From assembly GCA_017303475.1 (NCBI GenBank), contig JAFLBO010000009.1, positions 62,001-126,000 of the forward strand: 64,000 bases of DNA, written 5' to 3'. Shown in pieces: positions 8,502 through 17,897 of this stretch (the first letter of the stretch is position 1; every line of letters starts with the position of its first letter). The stretch is from Chitinophagales bacterium. Lineage in GTDB: Bacteria > Bacteroidota > Bacteroidia > Chitinophagales > Saprospiraceae. The notes beneath the pieces were generated by a model. It did no database searches and was not told the origin of the DNA. It saw only the letters and a list, made by a program, of their open reading frames with translations. The translations under genes were made by a program, and so were the position numbers.

Positions 8502-11500
8502 ATGCAGCAATTTGTACGGTTATTTTTTGCCCTCCTTGCCCTCACCATTTTTCTACCAAATTGCTCTGATCACATCCCGCCACGCATACTTATTTTCTCC
8601 AAAACGGAAGGTTACCGGCATGAATGTATACCTGTAGCTACCGCCGCTTTGCGTAAGTTATGCCTGGAAAATGGCATCGCAGTGGATACCACCGAAGATG
8701 CCGAAGACTTTAATGCCAAAAACCTGCGTCGCTACAACGCCGTCATATTTTTATGCACCACCGGCGATGTACTCAACCCGGCTCAGGAAACAGATTTTGA
8801 ACGCTACATCCAGGCTGGAGGCGGCTATGTTGGTATTCACTCCTCTACCGACACCGAGTATGGCTGGACCTGGTATGGCGGCCTTGCGGGCGGCTATTTC
8901 AATGGCCACCCGGCCATTCAGGATGCCACCCTGAACATTGAAAACCACGATCACCCCTCCACCCGTCACCTCAATGGCAGCACCTGGCAGCGGAAAGACG
9001 AGTGGTACAATTTCAAAAACCTCAATCCCAATGTTACGGTGCTGCTCAGTTTGGACGAATCCTCTTATCAGGGTGGTACCAACTGCAAAGACGGCGCGGC
9101 AAAAGCCTGCCACCCTGCCGCCTGGTGCCATGAATACGATGGCGGACGCTCGTTTTACACGGCTGGCGGACACACCAAAGAAAGCTATGCCGAACCTGAT
9201 TTTCTAAAACACGTGCTGGGTGGCATCCGCTATGCCATTGGCAAACAAAAACGCCTGGATTACACCGCCTGCCGGACCCCGGAAATCCCGGACCCTACCC
9301 GTTTCCAAAAAACGGTGCTGGCCGATGAGCTCACCGAACCCATGGAGCTGGAATTGCTCCCCGATGGAAAGGTGATCTTCATTGAACGCCGCGGCAACAT
9401 CAAAGTGTACGACCCAACCACCGGCCTGGTGAATGTGGCCTGCAAACTTCCTGTTCACTCGGAGGAAGAAGACGGCCTGATGGGCATTGCCCTTGATCCG
9501 AATTATGAAAAAAACAACTGGATCTACCTCTATTACTCGCCTGTAGGCAGCGAAGCGGTGAACAACCTGTCGCGTTTTGTCTTTCGGGGCGATTCACTGG
9601 ATCGCGCTTCGGAGAAAATCATTCTGCAGGTAACGGTGCAGCGTGAAGAGTGCTGCCACGCCGGTGGTTGCCTGGAGTTCGACCCCGACGGTAATCTGTT
9701 CCTGAGCACGGGCGACAACACCAATCCTTTTGCATCGGAAGGATATTCGCCCTCCGATGAGCGCGCCGGACGCAGCGCCTGGGATGCCCAGCGTTCATCG
9801 GCGAATACCAACGATTTGCGGGGTAAAATCCTGCGCATCAAACCTTTGCCCGATGGCAGTTATATTTGCCCGGCTGGCAATTTGTTTAATACCGAAAAAG
9901 AGCTGCATTGCAGCTGGCCGGAACACAAAGTGATGCCGGAAGGGCAAAAAGGACGGCCGGAAATTTACGTAATGGGTTGCCGCAACCCTTTCCGTATTTC
10001 CATCGACGAGCGCCGCAAGCTGCTGTTTTGGGGCGAAGTAGGTCCGGATGCCGGCGAACCTGATACTGCCCGTGGTCCGCAAGGCCACGATGAGGTAAAC
10101 CGGGCCCGTGCAGCCGGATTTTTTGGCTGGCCTTATTTTGTGGGCAACAACAAACCCTACCGCGAGCACGATTTTGCCACAGGCAAAAACGGTCCGCTGC
10201 ACGATCCGGAACACCCCATCAACAACTCGCCCAACAACACGGGCCTGCGTGAATTGCCGCCGGCTCAATCAGCCTTTATCTGGTACCCCTATGGCAATTC
10301 GCCGGATTTCCCACTGGTAGGCACTGGCGGCCGGAATGCCATGGCCGGTCCGGTGTACTATTCCGACAAGTACCCTGCCGATACCCGTATGCCGGATTAT
10401 TACAACGGTAAACTCATCATTTATGAGTGGATGCGCGGATGGATGATGGCTGTAACGGTGGATTCCATGGGTAATTTCAGTAAAATGGAGCCATTTGCGG
10501 AGCAACTCAAATTCTCCCGCCCCATGGATATGGTGGTGGATAAAAATGGTTCGATCTGGATCCTGGAATACGGCACACAATGGTTTGCCACCAACCCCGA
10601 TGCCCGTCTCTCGCGGATTGATTACGTGCGCGGCAACCGTCCGCCCATACCATCGCTGCAAGCCAGAAATACAGCGGGAGCTGCGCCATTTGCAGCATGT
10701 GTAGACATCTCCAAAACCCAGGATTACGACGGCGAATACCTGGAATACACCCTTGATTTTGGCGATAGCACACCACCGCTAAACATTCACCCCAAAAAGC
10801 CTACAGCACGTGGTGGGCTGGCTTCGGTGGAGCCCAAAAACATGCCCCACAAGCGTTCGGAACTGGATAGCATAGTGCACCTGTATCAAAAACCGGGCAA
10901 CTACGAAATTACCCTGAAGGTGAAAGATGCGGCGGCAGCCATGCGTACTGCCAAGGTTAAAATACATGTGGGTAATGAACCTCCGCTGGTGTACTGGAAT
11001 TTCAATGGCAAAAACCGAAGTTTTTACCAGGCAGGCGATATGTTGCATTATCAGCTGGAGGTAACGGATGCTGAAGACGGATCATTGGCTAAAGGCAATA
11101 TTTCGGCTTCGGCAGTGGCAACTACGGTGGATTACCTGGAAACGGGCTTTGATATCACCAGCATTGCTCAGGGGCACCAGGCCGCCAAGCAGGCGGTAGA
11201 ATACGCCCGGGGCAAACTGCTTATCAGTCGCTCGGACTGCGGCACCTGCCATGCTGAAGACCGTTTGGTGAATGGTCCGGCGTACACGTCTATTGCAGAG
11301 CGGTATCGCAACAACGAATTTGCGGTACGCAACCTGTCGAAAAAAGTGATTACCGGTGGCGCCGGCAACTGGGGCCAGACGGTAATGAGCGCCCACCCGC
11401 AGGTGTCGGAAGAAGATGCAGGAGAGATGGTGCGCTGGATTTTATCGCTCGGCAGTCCGCCCAAACCCAAACAATCTTTCCCGCTGTCGGGCGATTATGC

Positions 11501-12059
11501 CTTGACTCCGCCTCCGCCAGTCGATAAAAATGCCAAGCCGAAGCAGGGTACTTTTATTTTCAAGGCTAGCTACCGCGACCGTGGCAGCGCCAATCAGGGA
11601 CCGCTGGAACACGGCGAAACCATAGCCATGCGTCCGGCGTTTCAGCAGGCTGAACAAGCGGACAGCATGTCGAAAAACATTCGGACGTATCGGCCGTTTA
11701 ATGGGGATACCGTGGTGCTGAACGAGATTAAGCCCAACAGTTTTTTCATGTTCAAGCATGTGGATCTGACTGCGGTACACGGCGTTGCGGTAGGTATCGG
11801 GATGAGCGACGGGCGTTATCAGTATGGAGGAGGCAGGATAGAGGTTCGTTTGGGTTCGGCCAAGGGTAAATTGTTGGGTCAGGTGGTTTTACCTGTGCCG
11901 GAACAAGCCGCCCGAATGACCTTTACGGAGGTCAATATTCCGCTGGAAGCCGTGAACGACGGCTCGTTTCACGACCTGTTTTTTGTGTTAAAAAATGAAA
12001 ATGCACCCTCCAAACCGGTTATTGCGGTGGATTGGGTGCGCTTTGATATGAGAAATTGA
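8502..12059 (+). CDS. ThuA / PQQ-type sugar dehydrogenase / PKD / cytochrome c / CBM6-like fusion lipoprotein
   Basis: A 1185-aa multidomain protein starting with a lipoprotein signal (LPNC, Cys21). Residues ~28-245 form a ThuA-like glutamine-amidotransferase fold (RILIFSKTEGYRHECIP). Residues ~265-725 are a soluble-glucose/sorbosone-dehydrogenase beta-propeller (LTEPMELELLPDGKVIFIER, CRNPFRISID). A PKD domain follows (~735-830), then a cytochrome c with C-G-T-C-H at 913-917, and a C-terminal carbohydrate-binding-like beta sandwich. This order is a recurrent Bacteroidota design linked to periplasmic oxidation of sugars or polyols with electrons passed to haem. Substrate unknown. It stands alone, with repeat-rich DNA downstream. 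Confidence 0.9.
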   Translation: MQQFVRLFFALLALTIFLPNCSDHIPPRILIFSKTEGYRHECIPVATAALRKLCLENGIAVDTTEDAEDFNAKNLRRYNAVIFLCTTGDVLNPAQETDFERYIQAGGGYVGIHSSTDTEYGWTWYGGLAGGYFNGHPAIQDATLNIENHDHPSTRHLNGSTWQRKDEWYNFKNLNPNVTVLLSLDESSYQGGTNCKDGAAKACHPAAWCHEYDGGRSFYTAGGHTKESYAEPDFLKHVLGGIRYAIGKQKRLDYTACRTPEIPDPTRFQKTVLADELTEPMELELLPDGKVIFIERRGNIKVYDPTTGLVNVACKLPVHSEEEDGLMGIALDPNYEKNNWIYLYYSPVGSEAVNNLSRFVFRGDSLDRASEKIILQVTVQREECCHAGGCLEFDPDGNLFLSTGDNTNPFASEGYSPSDERAGRSAWDAQRSSANTNDLRGKILRIKPLPDGSYICPAGNLFNTEKELHCSWPEHKVMPEGQKGRPEIYVMGCRNPFRISIDERRKLLFWGEVGPDAGEPDTARGPQGHDEVNRARAAGFFGWPYFVGNNKPYREHDFATGKNGPLHDPEHPINNSPNNTGLRELPPAQSAFIWYPYGNSPDFPLVGTGGRNAMAGPVYYSDKYPADTRMPDYYNGKLIIYEWMRGWMMAVTVDSMGNFSKMEPFAEQLKFSRPMDMVVDKNGSIWILEYGTQWFATNPDARLSRIDYVRGNRPPIPSLQARNTAGAAPFAACVDISKTQDYDGEYLEYTLDFGDSTPPLNIHPKKPTARGGLASVEPKNMPHKRSELDSIVHLYQKPGNYEITLKVKDAAAAMRTAKVKIHVGNEPPLVYWNFNGKNRSFYQAGDMLHYQLEVTDAEDGSLAKGNISASAVATTVDYLETGFDITSIAQGHQAAKQAVEYARGKLLISRSDCGTCHAEDRLVNGPAYTSIAERYRNNEFAVRNLSKKVITGGAGNWGQTVMSAHPQVSEEDAGEMVRWILSLGSPPKPKQSFPLSGDYALTPPPPVDKNAKPKQGTFIFKASYRDRGSANQGPLEHGETIAMRPAFQQAEQADSMSKNIRTYRPFNGDTVVLNEIKPNSFFMFKHVDLTAVHGVAVGIGMSDGRYQYGGGRIEVRLGSAKGKLLGQVVLPVPEQAARMTFTEVNIPLEAVNDGSFHDLFFVLKNENAPSKPVIAVDWVRFDMRN

Positions 12060-12100
12060 GCAAGGCAGCAACTTTTTCCGCAATTTTGCGTCTTGGCCAG

Positions 12101-12216
12101 TAGAGAGGAGTATTTTTCACCGCAGAGGTTTTTTCACCGCAGAGACGCGGAGGCGCAGAGAAACGCCTCTCTGCGCCTCCGCGTCTCTGCGGTGAAAAAA
12201 CCTCTGCGCCTCTCTA
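12101..12216. repeat. Octamer CGCAGAGR array pair forming a long hairpin
   Basis: TTTTTCACCGCAGAGG units on the left face the inverted CCTCTGCG/TCTCTGCGGTGAAAAA units on the right, with nested AGAGACGCGGAGGCGCAGAG inside. The outermost pair is TAGAGAGG / CCTCTCTA-like. Lies between two genes on the same strand. Confidence 0.88.
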
Positions 12217-12247
12217 CCCTTAAACGACCAATAAATAACTATTTTTA

Positions 12248-14347
12248 ATGCTTGATTTGTCTTTTCAATACCCTGCCTGGTTTTTGATCTTTTGTGTGTT
12301 GCTGGGGTTGGGTTATGCATTGTTGCTGTATTATCGGGATACTACTTTCAAGGAACAGGCTCCAAGGCTGAACCTGTGGCTGGGTATATTGCGTTTTTTG
12401 GCGGTTACTATTCTGAGTGCCTTATTGTTGTCGCCGCTACTGAAAAGTTATTTCAACGAAACCAAAAAGCCCATCGTTGTGCTGGCTCAAGACCAGTCGG
12501 AAAGTGCGGCAACCGATTTGCAGGGCGAGGTTTTGAACAAGTACAAACAGGATTGGGCATCGTTGAAAGAGGCCCTGGCGGAATCTTATGAGGTGCATGA
12601 AATTGCCTTTGGCGATCAGGTGCGCGAAGGTGTTGATTTCCAGTTTACCGATAAAGTTTCCAATCTTTCAGAACTGATGCGTGGGGTGTACGACCTCTAC
12701 GGCGGTCAGAATTTCGGGGCTTTGGTGCTGGCATCAGATGGTATTTACAACGAAGGCAGCAACCCGGCCTACTCTGACGCGCCCCTGTCGGCTCCGGTAT
12801 ACACGGTGGCCCTGGGCGATACCACCCCGAAGCGGGATTTGTTGCTCAAGCGCGTATTTCACAACAAAATAGCCTACCTGGGCGATAAATTCACCCTGCA
12901 AATTGACCTTGCCGCTACCAATCTGGGCGGGCAGCAGAGTGTGATCACAGTATCCAAATCTACGGATTCCGGACTCAAGCAGTTGCAGAGTATTCCGGTA
13001 TCCATTGCCGGCAACGATTTTTTCACCACCAAAGAAGTGATCCTCGATGCCGATCAGGCCGGCGTGGTATCTTATGTGATCAACGTAGCCGCTCTGCCCG
13101 GTGAGGCAGGAACCAGCAACAACCGTCGCGAAATTTTCATCGACGTGTTGGATGCCCGGCAGAAAATTCTGCTGTTGGCCAACAGCCCGCACCCGGATCT
13201 TTCTGCTTTAAAAACCACCCTGGAGAACAACAAAAACTATCAGGTATTTACCAATTACATCAGCGATCCGGGCCTGGACGTAGGGAAATACGATTTTGTG
13301 GTATTGCACAACCTCCCATCCTCTACCAACGATTTGTCGGGCCTGCTGAATACATTGAACGATAAACGTATTCCTCGCCTGTTTATAGCCGGTATGCAAA
13401 CCGGATACAACGCGTTGGGCAAGGCGCAGGGCCTTATCAGCATGCAAAGCAATGCCGCCCAAAGCGATGAGGTACAGGGTCGCGTATCTCCGGCTTTCGC
13501 TGCATTTTCACTGAGTCCGAAACTGGTGGAGGAATTGCCCCGGTTCAATCCCATGACTTCCGCTTTTGGAAATTTCGGGGCTACGGCACAGGCTCAGGTG
13601 TTGTTGTACAAGCGCATTGGCAAAGTAGATACGGATCAGCCCCTGCTGGCGGTAGGCGAAACCAACGGCATCAAAACCGGAATATTACTGGGCGAAGGAC
13701 TTTGGCGCTGGCGTTTGTTTGACTTTTTGCAGCACCAAAACCATGAGATTTTTGACGAACTGGTGGGCAAAACCGTACAGTATTTGTCGCTGAAAGAAGA
13801 CAAACGCAAGTTCCGGATTACGCAGGACAAAAACATTTTTAATGAAAATGAGCCTGTGGGCTTTGGTGCGGAATTGTACAACGACAACTACGAACTCACC
13901 AACGACGCCGATGTGGCCATGAGCATTCGCAACCGCGACGGCAAGGAGTTTACCTATACTTTCAACAAGCTGGGCAAGGCTTATACCCTGAATGCCGGTA
14001 TTTTGCCGGTAGGCGCCTACACGTACAAAGCGACAACCAATTTCAATGGTCAGGCGTTGGTGTACGAGGGTAAGTTCAGCGTGCAACCCATTGAACTGGA
14101 GTTGTTTGAAACCACGGCAAATCATGCCGTTCTGCGGCAATTGAGCGCCAAGTTTGGCGGAGAAACCGTTTTCCCCACTCAAATTGCTGCCATTGCCGAC
14201 AAGATCAAGGCCAACGAAACCGTGAAGCCTGTTATTTACCAAACCACACAAACGAACCCGCTCATCAACCTGAAATGGATTTTTGCCCTGCTGGCCCTGT
14301 TGCTGGCTGGCGAATGGTTCCTGAGAAGGTATTTCGGAGCGTATTGA
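12248..14347 (+). CDS. Membrane protein with vWA/BatA-like organisation
   Basis: A 699-aa protein. Two transmembrane helices lie near the N-terminus (about 9-29 and 36-58), a long periplasmic part follows, and one helix lies near the C-terminus (NLKWIFALLALLLAGEW). The segment VVLAQDQSESAA resembles the metal-site strand of a von Willebrand A domain, although the classic DxSxS is changed to DQSES. A second region (residues ~300-400, QKILLLANSPHPDLSALK) looks like a class I amidotransferase fold, as in BatA-type membrane proteins of Bacteroidota. The exact role is unknown. No bat operon or MoxR gene is adjacent. Confidence 0.75.
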   Translation: MLDLSFQYPAWFLIFCVLLGLGYALLLYYRDTTFKEQAPRLNLWLGILRFLAVTILSALLLSPLLKSYFNETKKPIVVLAQDQSESAATDLQGEVLNKYKQDWASLKEALAESYEVHEIAFGDQVREGVDFQFTDKVSNLSELMRGVYDLYGGQNFGALVLASDGIYNEGSNPAYSDAPLSAPVYTVALGDTTPKRDLLLKRVFHNKIAYLGDKFTLQIDLAATNLGGQQSVITVSKSTDSGLKQLQSIPVSIAGNDFFTTKEVILDADQAGVVSYVINVAALPGEAGTSNNRREIFIDVLDARQKILLLANSPHPDLSALKTTLENNKNYQVFTNYISDPGLDVGKYDFVVLHNLPSSTNDLSGLLNTLNDKRIPRLFIAGMQTGYNALGKAQGLISMQSNAAQSDEVQGRVSPAFAAFSLSPKLVEELPRFNPMTSAFGNFGATAQAQVLLYKRIGKVDTDQPLLAVGETNGIKTGILLGEGLWRWRLFDFLQHQNHEIFDELVGKTVQYLSLKEDKRKFRITQDKNIFNENEPVGFGAELYNDNYELTNDADVAMSIRNRDGKEFTYTFNKLGKAYTLNAGILPVGAYTYKATTNFNGQALVYEGKFSVQPIELELFETTANHAVLRQLSAKFGGETVFPTQIAAIADKIKANETVKPVIYQTTQTNPLINLKWIFALLALLLAGEWFLRRYFGAY

Positions 14348-14348
14348 T

Positions 14349-14356
14349 TATCTTTG
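14349..14356 (+). promoter_or_regulatory. Bacteroidota -7 box (TATCTTTG) for the Septu-like operon
   Basis: A perfect TAnnTTTG match only 15 bp before the ATG at 14372 and 1 bp after the previous stop codon. The two-gene cassette therefore has its own promoter and a very short leader. Confidence 0.6.
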
Positions 14357-14371
14357 CTTAAAAAGTGCTTT

Positions 14372-15643
14372 ATGAGGATCAAAAAATTAGAGCTTCAAAA
14401 TTATCGCGGGTTTAAAAATGCTTCAGTAGCATTTTCCAATGATAATATAGCTGTTCTGTTCGGTTGGAATGGATCAGGCAAAACCTCTGTTTTAGATGCT
14501 ATAGCGACGTTGATAAGCGGGATTCCTTTTCCTAAAGCAAGACAAACGGATAATTATTGGCTGGAGGATGACGATATTAGTGTAGGACAAGCAGAGGCAA
14601 ATATCAGTGCAGTTTTAGACCTCCTTGGAAAGGACGTTTTGCTTAGAGAGTCTAAGCAAATTGGAAGTGAATCAAATTTCACTAGCACATTTAAACCCAA
14701 CATCAGTCTTTTTGATAAAGAGATTCTTCCCGTTAAAGTGTATTACAGAACGAATAGGGAGATGCCATCGGAGAAAAATGGAGATGCTATTTCAGGATTA
14801 GACATTTTGTATGCAATACGTCAAGTATCTGCATATTCAACGTCCATAAACGCCAAAGCAGGAACATTTTTTGATTTTACTGAATGGTGGCGATACGAGG
14901 AAGACATTGAAAATCAGCAAAAAATAGACAAAAAGGATTTCTCCTGGGAGCGCCCTACACTACGTACCATTCGTCGGGGCATCACCAAGTTTTTGACTCA
15001 AATGGGACTAGACTTTTCCGAATTAAGAGTGAAGAGGCAGGGAGCTAATGAGATTGATTTTACAAAGCCTTCCATAAAATCTGAACTTCATATACTTAAG
15101 GGAAGTACAGAACTAAAATTATCACAATTATCTGCGGGAGAACGAGCTGTTATACTTTTAGTTGCTGATATTGCGAGAAGAGCCTCAATTCTGAATACAG
15201 GGTTCATCAATCCACTTGAAAGTCCGGGCATTGTTCTGATTGATGAAATTGAACTTCATCTGCACCCTAAATGGCAAAGAGCAGTGATTGGCGCGCTCCG
15301 GAATACATTTCCTAATATTCAATTTATTGTGGCGACCCATTCGCCACAGGTACTTGGCGGTGTGGAAAATGGAAATGTATTTGAAATTGAAGATTTTCAG
15401 ATACGGGTAAGAAATACCTTCGGAAAGGATAATAACTGGTTGTTACATGTGATAATGGATGATGAGATTCGGGATAAAAAGGTTCAAAAAGACCTCGCCC
15501 GATATATTGAATTCATTAGACAGGGCGACCTTGATAAGGCTGATACCTTAAGAGAGGAACTGGTAGAAATGATTGGTTCGGATGATCCGGAATTGGTAAA
15601 GGCAGATATTTTGATTCAGAAAAAATCGGCGAAAACCAGATGA
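14372..15643 (+). CDS. ptuA: AAA/ABC-type ATPase, PtuA-like (Septu defence)
   Basis: A 423-aa SMC/RecF-type ATPase of the AAA_21-like class. I start at ATG 14372 (MRIKKLELQNYRGF), the usual opening of RecF/OLD-like ATPases. Walker A is GWNGSGKT (31-38), the ABC signature LSQLSAGER (250-258), Walker B IVLIDEIE (287-294) and the H-loop ATHS (321-324). Its stop overlaps the start of an HNH nuclease gene by ATGA. This gene order, ATPase then TIGR02646-type HNH, is the Septu (PtuA/PtuB) anti-phage architecture and also appears as the effector of some retrons; no reverse transcriptase is nearby. The DNA is clearly more AT-rich than both neighbours, which suggests horizontal transfer. The function assignment is by architecture only. 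Confidence 0.8.
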   Translation: MRIKKLELQNYRGFKNASVAFSNDNIAVLFGWNGSGKTSVLDAIATLISGIPFPKARQTDNYWLEDDDISVGQAEANISAVLDLLGKDVLLRESKQIGSESNFTSTFKPNISLFDKEILPVKVYYRTNREMPSEKNGDAISGLDILYAIRQVSAYSTSINAKAGTFFDFTEWWRYEEDIENQQKIDKKDFSWERPTLRTIRRGITKFLTQMGLDFSELRVKRQGANEIDFTKPSIKSELHILKGSTELKLSQLSAGERAVILLVADIARRASILNTGFINPLESPGIVLIDEIELHLHPKWQRAVIGALRNTFPNIQFIVATHSPQVLGGVENGNVFEIEDFQIRVRNTFGKDNNWLLHVIMDDEIRDKKVQKDLARYIEFIRQGDLDKADTLREELVEMIGSDDPELVKADILIQKKSAKTR

Positions 15644-16353
15644 AATATATCAAAAAAAGCAAAGAACCTGAAAATTTTACCGAATGGAAACGCGTAAAAT
15701 TAGCAGATATTACCCGGCTTTCCAGAGCGGGAAATATGGATAATGTATTTGGGTTGCTGCAAAATCAACCAAGACAGGAAACCGGAGTAGCTGAACTTGA
15801 TCCATATACCAAAACGCAATTGAGAGAAGATTTGCTGCATGAACAGGGGTTTTTATGTGCATATTGCACACAACGGATTGAAAATAATCACAGGACTAAA
15901 ATTGATCATTTTCAGCCTAAAGAAAACCAGCAATATCATCACCTTGTTTTTGAATACTCGAACTTGTTAGCCTGTTGCGATGGGGGCGAAAGGGACAAGT
16001 CCAGGCCCAGAGAATTATATTGCGACACTAAAAAAGAATCCAAGGATCCTACGCAGCCTGACAGGTTGGTTTCTCCTTTGGATGTAGATTGTGCCGATCA
16101 TTTTTTATACGATGAATTCGGCATGATAAAACCGGCCCAAGAGGGATCAATGGCAGAAAAAACCATTCATTTTTATGGGTTAAATTCAAAAGCGCTGACT
16201 GTGTTGAGGAAAGCTGCTATAGATGCTTTCATAACAGAGGTATGGCCTGAACTTAAAACAGACGCAGCCATTAGTCAGCTCGGGCAAAAAGTAAACAATC
16301 GGTATTCTCCCTTTTGTACCGCAATTATTTCAGTTTTAAACAATTACGCTTAA
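15640..16353 (+). CDS. ptuB: HNH endonuclease, PtuB-like (TIGR02646-type)
   Basis: A 237-aa protein translationally coupled to the ATPase (ATGA overlap). The HNH core is visible: FLCAYC supplies C73 and C76, KIDHF has D89-H90, EYSNLLACC has N108 and C112-C113, and C128 may complete a zinc knot. This matches the HNH nuclease partner of Septu ATPases. Expected to nick or cut nucleic acid when the ATPase complex senses infection. Only 4 bp separate its stop from rlmN, so rlmN may be read through from this operon. Codon use is AT-rich like the ATPase. Confidence 0.8.
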   Translation: MKYIKKSKEPENFTEWKRVKLADITRLSRAGNMDNVFGLLQNQPRQETGVAELDPYTKTQLREDLLHEQGFLCAYCTQRIENNHRTKIDHFQPKENQQYHHLVFEYSNLLACCDGGERDKSRPRELYCDTKKESKDPTQPDRLVSPLDVDCADHFLYDEFGMIKPAQEGSMAEKTIHFYGLNSKALTVLRKAAIDAFITEVWPELKTDAAISQLGQKVNNRYSPFCTAIISVLNNYA

Positions 16354-16357
16354 CCAA

Positions 16358-17407
16358 ATGGAACGACCTGACATCCGCACCCTCTCTCTCCCCGACCTTG
16401 AAGTGGCGTTTGCTGCCTGGGGGGAACCACGTTTCCGCGCCGGCCAGGTGTGGGACTGGCTTTGGAGCAAGGGCGCCCCGGATTTTGATTCCATGACCAA
16501 CCTGTCGAAAGCCTTGCGCGCGCGCCTGGCCGAGACCTATGCGCTTAATTCCCTCACAGAGGAAAAAACGCAGCACAGTCTGGATGGAACACTGAAAACA
16601 CGCTGGCTGACCTACGATGGTCACCGCATTGAAAGCGTGCTGATTCCGGTAACCGACGACGACCGATACACCGTATGTGTGAGTACACAGGTAGGGTGCA
16701 GTCTGACCTGCGCTTTTTGCGCTACGGGGCGCATGGGCAGGCGCAGGAACCTGGAGGCTTCCGAGATTTTTGACCAGGTGGTGGGCGTAAACCGACAAAG
16801 CCTGGAGTATTACGGCAAACCCATTACCAATGTAGTGTACATGGGCATGGGCGAGCCGCTGCTTACCTATCCGAATACCATGGCCAGCATAGCCCGACTC
16901 ACGGCGCCGCCGGAAGAAGGCGGACTGGGTATCGGGGCGCGGCGCATTACGGTGAGTACGGCTGGTATTGCCAAAATGATCCGAAAACTGGCTGACGACG
17001 GCTTCCGGTCCAATTTGGCGCTCAGTTTACATGCGGCCGACGATGATAAACGAAACGAAATCATGCCCATCAACGAAACCAACAACCTGAAGGTGTTGAT
17101 GGAAAGCCTGGAGTATTTCTACCGGAAAACAAAGGGCCGGATTTCTTATGAATACATTGCCTTTCAACAGTTCAACGATTCGCTGGAAGATGCGCGCCGG
17201 CTGGTGCAGCTTTGTCGGCGACAGTTTCCGGTTCGGGTAAACATCATAGAGTACAATCCTATTGGTGGCGTACCTTTTGAAAAATCTGACGAAAACCGTT
17301 TGAATGAATTTGGCGCTTACCTGGCCAAAGAAGGCGTAACCGTAACCGTTCGCAGAAGCCGGGGCAAGGATATTGACGCCGCCTGCGGGCAATTAGCGAA
17401 CAAGTGA
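16358..17407 (+). CDS. rlmN: 23S rRNA (adenine-2503-C2)/tRNA methyltransferase RlmN
   Basis: A 349-aa radical-SAM methylase that methylates A2503 of 23S rRNA (and A37 in some tRNAs). The 4Fe-4S cluster motif CSLTCAFC gives C114, C118 and C121. The conserved C-terminal cysteine (C343 in DAACGQLANK) is the methyl-carrying residue. NLALSLHAADD and EYIAFQQFND are family motifs. GC content jumps up at its start compared with the preceding cassette. The TGA stop shares its A with the first ACGG of a heptamer array. Confidence 0.97.
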   Translation: MERPDIRTLSLPDLEVAFAAWGEPRFRAGQVWDWLWSKGAPDFDSMTNLSKALRARLAETYALNSLTEEKTQHSLDGTLKTRWLTYDGHRIESVLIPVTDDDRYTVCVSTQVGCSLTCAFCATGRMGRRRNLEASEIFDQVVGVNRQSLEYYGKPITNVVYMGMGEPLLTYPNTMASIARLTAPPEEGGLGIGARRITVSTAGIAKMIRKLADDGFRSNLALSLHAADDDKRNEIMPINETNNLKVLMESLEYFYRKTKGRISYEYIAFQQFNDSLEDARRLVQLCRRQFPVRVNIIEYNPIGGVPFEKSDENRLNEFGAYLAKEGVTVTVRRSRGKDIDAACGQLANK

Positions 17408-17514
17408 CGGTAGACGGTTTTGGCTCGAGGTAAAGTGAGAGTCTCACTCAGAGTGAGACTCTCACTTTACCCCGAGCCAAAACCGTCTACCGTCCACCGT
17501 AAGCCGTCCACCGT
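17407..17514. repeat. Heptamer array with GAGAGTCTCACT palindromic core
   Basis: Begins at the A of the rlmN TGA. ACGGTAGACGG units flank a near-perfect palindrome, GTAAAGTGAGAGTCTCAC and its inverse, inside GGCTCG.GG/CC.CGAGCC arms; inverted CCGTCTA/CCGTCCA units follow. The same core occurs at 18676-18718. Confidence 0.9.
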
Positions 17515-17522
17515 ATAAAAAA

Positions 17523-17837
17523 ATGATCAAGCGAATAGTAAAAATGACCTTCCGCGAGGACGCGGCAGACACCTTTGTGTCGGAAGTTTTTGAACAGAGC
17601 AAGGAAAAGATCCGCGCTTTTGCGGGTTGCCGGCATATGGAATTATTGCGGCAGAAAAATCAACCTAACGTAATGTTCACCCTCAGTTTCTGGGACAATG
17701 AGGAGGCGCTGAATGCGTATCGCGCGTCGGAGTTGTTTGCGGATACCTGGGTTAAAACCAAGGCATTGTTTGCTGCCAGGGCAGAAGCCTGGACCACTGA
17801 GGTCATTGACGAACCAGATCACCGCGAAGTACGCTAA
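17523..17837 (+). CDS. Antibiotic-biosynthesis-monooxygenase (ABM)-fold small protein
   Basis: A 104-aa protein with a ferredoxin-like dimeric alpha/beta-barrel pattern: IKRIVKMTFRED, then VMFTLSFWDNEEALNAYRASELF, typical of ABM/putative quinol monooxygenase proteins. Function unknown; such proteins often oxidise or sequester small aromatics. The last residues (DHREVR) and the stop are encoded by a short inverted repeat (17818-17883), so the native C-terminus has probably been replaced. Confidence 0.7.
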   Translation: MIKRIVKMTFREDAADTFVSEVFEQSKEKIRAFAGCRHMELLRQKNQPNVMFTLSFWDNEEALNAYRASELFADTWVKTKALFAARAEAWTTEVIDEPDHREVR

Positions 17838-17883
17838 GTACGCAAAAATCACAACTTTGCGCTCTTAGCGTACTTCACGGTGA
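17818..17883. repeat. Inverted repeat TCACCGCGAAGTACGCTAA
   Basis: A 19-bp arm at 17818-17836 faces TTAGCGTACTTCACGGTGA (17865-17883) with one mismatch. It contains the stop codon of the ABM gene and could act as its terminator. Confidence 0.8.
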
Positions 17884-17897
17884 ATAAAATCTAAAAT

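Noticed and set aside
14372..16353. Retron (RT plus ATPase/HNH effector)
   Set aside because: No reverse transcriptase or msr/msd structure nearby, so plain Septu is the better call.
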